Origin: a bacterium
GTDB taxonomy: Bacteria; Sysuimicrobiota; Sysuimicrobiia; Sysuimicrobiales; Segetimicrobiaceae
Assembly (NCBI GenBank): GCA_035703895.1
Contig: DASSXJ010000014.1
Span: 1 to 37,367, forward strand
Length of the DNA stretch: 37,367 nucleotides
Direction of reading: 5' to 3'
Part shown: positions 1 to 6,229 of the stretch, piece by piece
How positions within the stretch are numbered: the first letter of the stretch is position 1
Layout of the letters: each line of letters begins with the position of its first letter
Notes under the pieces: model-generated
Seen by the model: the letters and a program-made list of their open reading frames with translations, nothing else
The model's database searches: none
What the model was told of the DNA's origin: nothing
Made by a program: the position numbers and the translations under genes

Positions 1-573
1 CGCCGCGACATGCCGATCTTCATCCATCCCGCTCGAGGCGCCGACGTGCCCGATTACGTCGAGGAGACCAGGTCGCGGTACGACCTCTGGCAGATCTTTG
101 GGTGGCCGTACGAGACCACCATCGCCATGGCGCGGCTGGTCTTCACCGGGTTGTTCGACCGCTACCCCGACGCCGCGATCATCACCCACCACATGGGCGC
201 GATGGCGCCCTATTTCTCAGGCCGCCTGAGCGGGGGGTATGACCAGTTCGGCACGCGAAGCCCGGAGCAGCAGGTGGAGCAGCTCCCCGTCCAACTCGCC
301 CATCCCCCGCAGTGGTACTTCACCCGATTCTACGCCGACACCGCCCTCAACGGCGCGCCCCACGCCGTCCGGTGCGGGCTCGAGTACTTTCCGCCCGAGC
401 GCGTGCTGTTCGGGACCGACACACCGTTCGATGTCGAAGGGGGCGCCGGGTATATCCGCGAGGTGATCGCGGCGCTGGATCAGATCGGCCTCCCGCCGGA
501 GCGCCGGCAGATGATCGACGAGGGAAACTTCCGCCGGCTGCTGGCCCGGCTCCGAGCAGGGAACGTCTCCTGA
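1..573 (+). CDS. Amidohydrolase family 2 (ACMSD/resorcylate decarboxylase-like), 5'-truncated
   Basis: The reading frame is open from the window edge, and the residues before the first Met (Arg-Arg-Asp) are in frame, so the true start lies upstream and this is the C-terminal part of about 190 residues. Features of the amidohydrolase-2 TIM barrel are visible: an FIHP motif (metal-binding His), ITHHMG about 55 residues later (second metal His), and LFGTDTPFD (catalytic Asp, residue 137 counted from the ATG at 10). Members decarboxylate or hydrolyse small aromatic or carboxylic substrates in the cytoplasm using one divalent metal; the substrate here cannot be read from sequence. The stop TGA overlaps the ATG of the next gene (binding protein at 573), so the two are translationally coupled and may share a substrate. 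The family call is secure, the reaction is not. Confidence 0.85.
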   Translation, partial: RRDMPIFIHPARGADVPDYVEETRSRYDLWQIFGWPYETTIAMARLVFTGLFDRYPDAAIITHHMGAMAPYFSGRLSGGYDQFGTRSPEQQVEQLPVQLAHPPQWYFTRFYADTALNGAPHAVRCGLEYFPPERVLFGTDTPFDVEGGAGYIREVIAALDQIGLPPERRQMIDEGNFRRLLARLRAGNVS

Positions 574-1589
574 TGACGCGGTCTCTCCTGCTCGCGGTGT
601 CCCTGGCCCTCACCGCGCTCGCGCTTCCCCCGGTCGCGCGATCTGCCGCGCCGATCCGTATGGGCCACCTTGCGGTCTCGAGCGACGCCGGGATCTTTAT
701 CGCCCTGGACAAAGGATACTTTCGGGAGCAGGGCCTGGAGCTGTCGCTTGAACGCTTCGGGGTGGGGGCCGATCAGATGGCGCTCCTGGGCTCGGGGCGG
801 CTGGACATCGCCAGCGGGGCGCCGAGCCCGACCTTGTTCAATGCGGTCGCCCGCGGGCTGCCGATCATGGTGGTCGCCGATAAAGGCTCGCTGCGCAAAG
901 GATACGGGTTCAACGTCCTCGTGGTGCGCAAAGCCCTGATGGACGCCGGGCAGTTCAAGGGCCTGAGCGACCTCCGGGGCCGCGTCCTCGCTTCACCCAG
1001 CCCCGCGTCTATCGTGAATTTTCAGGATTACTTGGTACTCAAGCGGGGCGGGCTCGCCCCGAAGGACGTGACGATCGAGTACATCGACTTCGCCGACCAG
1101 CCGGCGGCGATGGCGAACGGCAAGATTGACGCCGCGGTCATGATCGAGCCGTTCGCGACCGCGACGGAGACCCGCGGCATTGGCAAGATCGTGATGCCCC
1201 TCGATGAGCTGTTGCCGGGGTTCCAGTCCGCCGCCATCTTCTACAACACGGAGTGGGCGCGGCAACACGCGGAGGAGGCGCGCCGTTGGATGGTGGCCTA
1301 CGTCCGGGGGCTCCGGTACTACAATCAGGCGCTCAAGAATCCCTCAGTCCGTGACGACGTGATCACGATCATGACCGTGCACACGCCCATCAAGGAGCGC
1401 GCGGTGTGGGACAGGATGATCTGGCCGGGACTCCACCCGGACGGCGTCGTCACAACACGGACCCTACTCGATTTTGAACGCTGGCTCTATAACACTCGAC
1501 AAGTCAACGAATTCCTTCCACCCACGCGCTTCGTGGATGAGTCGTTCACGGCGTATGCCGTCAAAGTCCTTGGCCCGGCGCGTCCGTAA
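573..1589 (+). CDS. NMT1/SsuA-type ABC transporter substrate-binding protein
   Basis: 338 residues beginning with a Sec signal peptide (hydrophobic residues 4-20, then an Ala-rich cleavage region before AAPIRMG). The mature part matches the periplasmic binding protein family used for taurine, sulfonates, nitrate and thiamine precursors: IRMGHLAVSSDAG at the first lobe, ALDKGYF near residue 48, and the lobe-2 segment YIDFADQPAAMANGKIDAA. The ATG shares its A with the upstream TGA, so it is coupled to the amidohydrolase. No permease or ATPase follows; a convergent gene begins 21 bp after the stop. The partner genes are either upstream of the window or shared with another locus. The ligand is unknown; coupling to an amidohydrolase suggests a small amide or aromatic acid (inference). 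Confidence 0.85.
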   Translation: MTRSLLLAVSLALTALALPPVARSAAPIRMGHLAVSSDAGIFIALDKGYFREQGLELSLERFGVGADQMALLGSGRLDIASGAPSPTLFNAVARGLPIMVVADKGSLRKGYGFNVLVVRKALMDAGQFKGLSDLRGRVLASPSPASIVNFQDYLVLKRGGLAPKDVTIEYIDFADQPAAMANGKIDAAVMIEPFATATETRGIGKIVMPLDELLPGFQSAAIFYNTEWARQHAEEARRWMVAYVRGLRYYNQALKNPSVRDDVITIMTVHTPIKERAVWDRMIWPGLHPDGVVTTRTLLDFERWLYNTRQVNEFLPPTRFVDESFTAYAVKVLGPARP

Positions 1590-1610
1590 GCCGGAGGATC
1601 ACCGTTCCGG

Positions 1611-2786
1611 TCATATGACGTTCAGCTCGACGAGCGGCCGCCCGGTGAGGATGCGGTCAAACGAGAGCGGGCTGAGGTCCAACGTTCTGAACCCGCCGTC
1701 CACGATCAGTTCCGCGATGCCGCGCCCTACCCCCGGCGCATGTTGCAGCCCGTGGCCGCTGAAGCCGTTCGCGAAGAAGACGTTGCTCATCGACGGGTGC
1801 GGCCCGACGATCCCGTTGTGGTCGAGAGTGTTCAACTCGTAGTAGCCGGACCAGCCCCCGGTCACTTTGACCGCCTCGAACGCGGGAACGCGCCGCGCCA
1901 GCGCCGGCCAGATCACCTCGTCAAACTGGTGATAGTCCACCTCGAGCGGCAGATCGTCGGGGTCGTCCTCCCCTTCCTTGGGGGACGTACCTCCGATAAA
2001 CTGCCCGCCCTCGGGGCGAAAGTAGACCCCGGACGTATCGATGACAAGCGGGCAGCCGGCCAACGCTTCCCGGCACGCGAACACGAAAATCGTGCGCCGG
2101 CGGGCCCGGACGGGCAGATCCACCTCGAGCATCGCTGCGACAGACGCCGCCCATGGTCCGGCGGCGTTGACCGCGACATCGCATGGCATACTTGAGCCGT
2201 CGCCCAGGACGACCGCGTCGACCTTGTCTCCCGATCGTCGAAAGCCGGTGACTTCCCCCGTCACGTATTTGACACCCAACGAAAGCGCTTTCCGGCGAAA
2301 GGCGTGCAGCAACAAGTATCCATCGAACCACCCTTCGGCGGAAAGCCCGAGAGACCCGGCGGCGATCCCCTCCGTCGACAGCCAGGGGAACCGCGCCGAC
2401 AGTTCACCGGGTCGGAGAAGCGCCACGTCGACGCCGAGATTCCGCTGGATGCGATGCACCGCCTCGAGCGTCGACAGCCCCGCGCCGCCCACCAAGAACA
2501 GATACCCGGGCTCGCGCAGGCCGATCTCGGGGCGTTCTCCACCGACTGCCAGATGGGTGCCGATGTTCCGCATGAAGGAGATGCCAAAACGGGACAGCTC
2601 AATGTTGACCGGGGTCGAAAACTGTTGACGGATCGCGCTCCCCGAAAGGGCCGATGAGGCAAATTTGTACGTCGGGTCGCGCTCGATGACCGTGACCTCA
2701 CCCCCGAATCGCGGATGGGCTGCGAGAAAAAACGCGACCGCGCTGCCGATCGCGCCTCCCCCCACGATCACCACGCTGCGCCCCAT
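1611..2786 (-). CDS. FAD-dependent oxidoreductase, DAO/sarcosine oxidase type
   Basis: 391 residues from an ATG at 2786. The N-terminus is a textbook Rossmann fold (VVIVGGGAIGSA) with an acidic residue ending strand 2 (VIERD), followed by a long substrate domain and a C-terminal FAD-binding stretch (FANGFSGHGLQHAPGVG). This is the D-amino-acid oxidase/sarcosine oxidase/FOXRED1 superfamily, which oxidises secondary or D-amines and delivers electrons to O2 or an acceptor. The open frame continues far upstream, but the Rossmann fold begins directly after the ATG at 2786, which fixes the start. It lies 11 bp downstream of the acetyltransferase gene on the same strand, so the two probably form an operon. 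Substrate undetermined. Confidence 0.85.
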   Translation of the reverse strand: MGRSVVIVGGGAIGSAVAFFLAAHPRFGGEVTVIERDPTYKFASSALSGSAIRQQFSTPVNIELSRFGISFMRNIGTHLAVGGERPEIGLREPGYLFLVGGAGLSTLEAVHRIQRNLGVDVALLRPGELSARFPWLSTEGIAAGSLGLSAEGWFDGYLLLHAFRRKALSLGVKYVTGEVTGFRRSGDKVDAVVLGDGSSMPCDVAVNAAGPWAASVAAMLEVDLPVRARRRTIFVFACREALAGCPLVIDTSGVYFRPEGGQFIGGTSPKEGEDDPDDLPLEVDYHQFDEVIWPALARRVPAFEAVKVTGGWSGYYELNTLDHNGIVGPHPSMSNVFFANGFSGHGLQHAPGVGRGIAELIVDGGFRTLDLSPLSFDRILTGRPLVELNVI

Positions 2787-2797
2787 GCCGGCGGTCC

Positions 2798-3328
2798 TCA
2801 CTCCTGAATCAAACGCCCGGGATGGCGAGGGGACCGCCGGGCAAGATGACGGAGCGGGGCGCCCTGCAATCGGGTCAGAATCCACTCTCTGCGCAAGCCC
2901 GCGCCCAGCCGGTGATAGAAGCGGATCGCCGGCGTATTGACCCTGAGCACGGCCCATTCCATTCGTCCGCACCCCTTCCTCACGGCGATGCGCGCAACCG
3001 CGGCGAACAACGCCTTGCCGGCGCCCCGCCGCCGATGTTCGGGCTCGACGTAGAGATCCTCCAGGTACAGCGTGGGGCGGGCGAGGAACGTGGAGTAGGT
3101 GAAGAAATACAACGCGAATCCCACGGGGACCCGGCGCCGCCAGCAGATCAGCGTCTGAAAGTGGGGGCGCCGTCCGAAGCCGTCCCGCCGGAGCCGCGGG
3201 AGCGTCGCGTGGAAGTCGTGGCTCAATCCTTCGTACTCCGCCAATCCCCGCATGAGATCCAGGATGATCGGCGCGTCGCGGATGGTGGCCCGTCGAATTC
3301 GGAACGGCGCATCCGCTGATTCGGTCAT
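2798..3328 (-). CDS. GNAT acetyltransferase, diamine/SSAT-like
   Basis: 176 residues. The acetyl-CoA pyrophosphate loop RRRGAGKA is at residues 99-106, preceded by YLEDLYVEPEH, and Tyr138 in AIRFYHRLGA sits where the family's general acid is found. The segments FALYFFTYSTF...YLEDLYV and the spacing to RFYHRLGA strongly resemble spermidine/spermine or thialysine acetyltransferases (SSAT branch), so a diamine or amino-acid side-chain amine is the likely acceptor (inference). No Shine-Dalgarno precedes the ATG; instead an extended -10 (TGGTACACT) ends 6 nt before it, consistent with a leaderless message. It is the first gene of a two-gene minus-strand unit with the FAD oxidoreductase. The last ~20 residues are Arg/Pro-rich and unlike the family. 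Confidence 0.85.
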   Translation of the reverse strand: MTESADAPFRIRRATIRDAPIILDLMRGLAEYEGLSHDFHATLPRLRRDGFGRRPHFQTLICWRRRVPVGFALYFFTYSTFLARPTLYLEDLYVEPEHRRRGAGKALFAAVARIAVRKGCGRMEWAVLRVNTPAIRFYHRLGAGLRREWILTRLQGAPLRHLARRSPRHPGRLIQE

Positions 3329-3334
3329 GGTCCA

Positions 3335-3343
3335 AGTGTACCA
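3335..3343 (-). promoter_or_regulatory. Extended -10 giving a probably leaderless transcript
   Basis: On the minus strand the sequence is TGG followed by TACACT, an extended -10 element. Six bases separate the hexamer from the ATG at 3328, so the expected transcription start coincides with the first base of the start codon. No convincing -35 lies 17 bp upstream, which extended -10 promoters can tolerate. The absence of any Shine-Dalgarno supports the reading. Confidence 0.4.
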
Positions 3344-3449
3344 TTGAGATGAAAGGGATGAGGACGCCCGCTGCCGATACAAAGAATACGGGCGCGTGCG
3401 ACGAGGGTCGCGCGAGCGCGTTCCCGGGATCGGAGGCGACGACCGGCGC

Positions 3450-5246
3450 ATGTTGACGCATGACGTGACGTACGAGCGCAACACTATGATGCGGCTCAAC
3501 GACGGCACCCGGCTGGCCACGGACATCTACCTCCCCCGGGGAATCCCCGGCCCCTGGCCCGCCATCCTGGAGCGCACGCCCTATGACAAGCTCGGCGCGA
3601 ACCTGGTCCTCTCCGCGAAATACTTCGCCAGCCACGGGTACGCTGTCGTGCTGCAGGACGTGCGTGGACGCTATGCGTCCGAGGGCGAGTGGTACCCGTT
3701 TGGCAATGAGGGGCCGGATGGGGTGGAGGCGCTGGGGTGGGTGCGCGCCCAACCGTGGTGTGATGGGCGGGTGGCCACCATGGGGCTCTCTTATTCCTCA
3801 TGCACGCAGACCAGCATCGCCGCGATGAATCCGCCGGGCTTGGCCGCTCAGTTTGTCAGCATGGGCTTCCATAATTACCATACGGCGTCTATGCGGCAGG
3901 GCGGAGCGCTCGAGGTGCGGTTCTTCCTGTACGCTTTCATGATGGGGATCACGTCCAAGGAGGCACTAGTCGACCCCACGAAGCGGGTCGCCTTGGAGCG
4001 GGCGTGGGGCGACGTGCGATCGTGGCTCAAGCAGGCGCCGCCCAAGGCCGGCCTCACGCCCCTTCGCCATGTCCCGTCGTACGAGCGCTGGATCTTGGAC
4101 ATCTGGCAGCACGGCGAATACGACGCGTACTGGCGGAGCCGGCCCGCGTACTCCATCGAGGACCTCTACGATCAGCATGCCGACGTCCCCATCTATCTGT
4201 GCGGGGCCTGGTACGATTCCTACGCGCGCTCCACGGTGACGAACTATGTCGAGTTGAGCAGGCGCAAACGGGGCCCGGCTCGGCTCATCATGGGACCGTG
4301 GATTCACGGAGGGGCGAACATCGATCTCTCCTACGCCGGGGATGCCGACTTCGGCCCCGACGCGCCGCTCGGCTACAACTACTTTCGGTTGCGCTGGTTT
4401 GACGCGGTGCTGAAGGGCGCGCGGAACGGGCTGCTGGACAAGCCGCCGGTGCAGATCTTTGTGATGGGCGGCGGTTCAGGTCGGAAGGTGCCGGGGAGCG
4501 GCAGACTCGACGTTGGCGGCCGGTGGCGATTCGAGCACGAATGGCCCTTGCGACGCACCGAGTACACGCCTTTCTACCTGCTGGCCGGGGGTGGCCTGGC
4601 TCCGCGCAAACCGGCCGCCGGGGCGAGCCCCTCGCGGTACGTCTACGACCCGGCCGATCCCGTGCCCACCATCGGAGGCAATATCTCCGTAGGCTACGAC
4701 GTGATGCCCGGCGGGGGCTTCAACCAGCGCGGCGGTCCGCACATCTACGGGGCGACGGACACCCTGCCGCTCTCCGCGAGACGAGACGTCCTGGTCTTTT
4801 CGACGCTGCCCCTCGAGCGTGACGTGGAAGTGACAGGGTCTGTGACCGTGACACTCTGGGCCGCCTCCTCGGCTCCGGATACCGACTTTACGGCCAAGCT
4901 CATCGACGTCTATCCGCCCAACGGCGATTACCCCGACGGATACGAGTTGAACATCGGCGATTCGATTATCCGGGCGCGGTACCGTGACTCCCGAGAGCAG
5001 GCGGCGCTCATGGAGCCGGGCCGCGTCTACGAGTTCACGATCACCCTATATCCGACGAGCGTCGTCTTCCAGCGGGGCCACCAGCTCCGCCTGCACATCG
5101 CGTCGTCGAATTTCCCTCGCTTCGACATCAACCGCAACACGGGAGGGTCCTTGGGGATCGAGCAGGTCTCACAGGCGGCGGTCCAGACCATCTTTCACGA
5201 TGCGGATCGACCGTCCCACGTCCTCCTGCCCATCATCCCGTCCTGA
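3450..5246 (+). CDS. CocE/NonD family alpha/beta-hydrolase (X-Pro dipeptidyl-peptidase S15-like)
   Basis: 598 residues. The N-terminal catalytic domain has the nucleophile elbow GLSYSS with Ser114, after the characteristic VVLQDVRGRYASEGEW strand-turn. The charge-relay Asp is probably in WYDSY and the His in GPWIHGG. The C-terminal half is the jelly-roll domain of this family (FSTLPLERDVEVTG, then LRLHIASSNFPRFD). Members hydrolyse esters or amides (cocaine esterase, glutaryl-7-ACA acylase) or act as X-Pro peptidases; the substrate is not deducible. There is no signal peptide. The start at 3450 has GGAGG 13 bp upstream and removes an Arg-rich extension that is open upstream; a GTG a few codons later is an alternative. 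It is transcribed divergently from the acetyltransferase. Confidence 0.88.
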   Translation: MLTHDVTYERNTMMRLNDGTRLATDIYLPRGIPGPWPAILERTPYDKLGANLVLSAKYFASHGYAVVLQDVRGRYASEGEWYPFGNEGPDGVEALGWVRAQPWCDGRVATMGLSYSSCTQTSIAAMNPPGLAAQFVSMGFHNYHTASMRQGGALEVRFFLYAFMMGITSKEALVDPTKRVALERAWGDVRSWLKQAPPKAGLTPLRHVPSYERWILDIWQHGEYDAYWRSRPAYSIEDLYDQHADVPIYLCGAWYDSYARSTVTNYVELSRRKRGPARLIMGPWIHGGANIDLSYAGDADFGPDAPLGYNYFRLRWFDAVLKGARNGLLDKPPVQIFVMGGGSGRKVPGSGRLDVGGRWRFEHEWPLRRTEYTPFYLLAGGGLAPRKPAAGASPSRYVYDPADPVPTIGGNISVGYDVMPGGGFNQRGGPHIYGATDTLPLSARRDVLVFSTLPLERDVEVTGSVTVTLWAASSAPDTDFTAKLIDVYPPNGDYPDGYELNIGDSIIRARYRDSREQAALMEPGRVYEFTITLYPTSVVFQRGHQLRLHIASSNFPRFDINRNTGGSLGIEQVSQAAVQTIFHDADRPSHVLLPIIPS

Positions 5247-5278
5247 CGCCCGAGACATCACATCTCAAGGGGTGGCTC

Positions 5279-5809
5279 ATGGAAGAGCGAACCGGTGAAG
5301 CCTACGAATTGAACGAACGCCTCACGGTGATCGGCCCAAAGCTGCGGCCCGGCGATGCGGCGCCCGAGTTCGCCCTCGATTACTTCGATCCGAAGACGTC
5401 GACCATGCAGACGGTGCGACTCGTCGATTCCGCCGGCACGGTGCGCCTGCTCAATATCATCAACTCACTCGACACACCGGTGTGCCACGTCGAGACCCGC
5501 CGCTGGGAGGAGCTGCGCGCCGGCCTCCCGCCAACTGTGCGGGTGTATACGATCAGCATGGATCTTCCTTTTGCGCAGGCCCGCTGGTTCACCGCGGAAC
5601 GCGTCGGTCATCAAGCGCTCTCCGCTCATCGCGACGACGCATTCGGGCGGGACTACGGCGTGCTCATCAAGGAATGGCGGCTGCTGCAGCGCGCCGTGGT
5701 GGTGATCGATCGCCAGGGCCGCATCGTCCACACGGAGTATGTGGCCGACCAGATGCGCGAGCCGAATTATGAGGACGCCGTGCGCGCCGCTCGGAAGGCC
5801 GCCGAGTAG
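5279..5809 (+). CDS. tpx: Thiol peroxidase (Tpx-type peroxiredoxin) without resolving cysteine
   Basis: 176 residues in the thiol peroxidase subfamily, which reduces hydroperoxides with thioredoxin. The peroxidatic site SLDTPVC is at residues 63-69 (Thr66, Cys69) and the partner Arg138 is in QRAVVVID. The block DLPFAQAR at 95-102 is where the resolving cysteine normally follows (E. coli Tpx reads DLPFAQSRFC); here that position is Phe104, and Cys69 is the only cysteine in the protein. It should therefore act as a 1-Cys enzyme needing an external thiol. AAGGGG precedes the ATG at a good distance. It lies 32 bp after the CocE-like gene on the same strand and may be co-transcribed. Family call secure; mechanism inferred. 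Confidence 0.92.
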   Translation: MEERTGEAYELNERLTVIGPKLRPGDAAPEFALDYFDPKTSTMQTVRLVDSAGTVRLLNIINSLDTPVCHVETRRWEELRAGLPPTVRVYTISMDLPFAQARWFTAERVGHQALSAHRDDAFGRDYGVLIKEWRLLQRAVVVIDRQGRIVHTEYVADQMREPNYEDAVRAARKAAE

Positions 5810-5929
5810 CGCATTTTAGGGCGAGAATATGGTTGACAACTCAACTCTCCGAAAAATCAGCCAATTCGAGGACGTGATTCTGTCAAGGGGTGATATTCAC
5901 AGTTCGCCGTGTACCCACTCGCGCCTTGT

Positions 5930-6097
5930 TCATGGACGCCTGAGGAATCTCAAGTAGAAAGCTGCGAACACCAAAACAATGCCAATATTCACTGTCAGCC
6001 GTTCCCATGATCGGTTTCTGAAGAACACGAAATCTACACCGACTATGACAGCTACCATCGCCACCACGTAAAGCACGACAGCTACCTGTCTGCCCAT
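5930..6097 (-). CDS. Small two-helix membrane protein, 55 aa
   Basis: The frame starts at ATG 6097 and ends at TGA 5930-5932. The product is 55 residues: short basic start (MGRQ), helix 1 at about 5-25 (VAVVLYVVAMVAVIVGVDFV), a charged loop FFRNRSWERL, helix 2 at about 35-50 (TVNIGIVLVFAAFYLRF) and a basic tail LRRP. The hairpin topology with positive ends is clear. AAGGGGG lies 12 nt before the ATG, and a TTGAAA/17-bp/TAAACA promoter candidate lies upstream. The gene sits in an otherwise empty 420-bp interval with lower GC than its surroundings, which makes an intact hydrophobic frame by chance unlikely. Function unknown. It resembles conserved hypothetical small membrane proteins, but I cannot name a family. 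Confidence 0.72.
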   Translation of the reverse strand: MGRQVAVVLYVVAMVAVIVGVDFVFFRNRSWERLTVNIGIVLVFAAFYLRFLRRP

Positions 6098-6140
6098 TTC
6101 AGCTCAATTCCCCCTTCGAGATGTGTTGCGTCCGGCCTTG

Positions 6141-6169
6141 TGTTTATTATCGGCCCGCGTCCGTTTCAA
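6141..6169 (-). promoter_or_regulatory. Candidate promoter of the small membrane protein gene
   Basis: On the minus strand TTGAAA (6164-6169) is followed after exactly 17 bp by TAAACA (6141-6146), in an AT-rich patch. The -35 is strong and the -10 weak. The initiation point would be about 40 bp before the ATG at 6097, leaving room for the Shine-Dalgarno. Confidence 0.3.
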
Positions 6170-6229
6170 TCGGGCCTCGCTCTTCAGCAGCGCCTCCTTC
6201 GGCACGTGTCAACGATATTATTGCCCATT

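Noticed and set aside
1591-1610. Short CCGGA/TCCGG inverted repeat between convergent genes as a terminator
   Set aside because: Only five pairs and no T-run; too weak to call.
2787-3752. N-terminal extension of the FAD oxidoreductase frame
   Set aside because: It crosses the acetyltransferase gene on the same strand and precedes a textbook Rossmann start at 2786.
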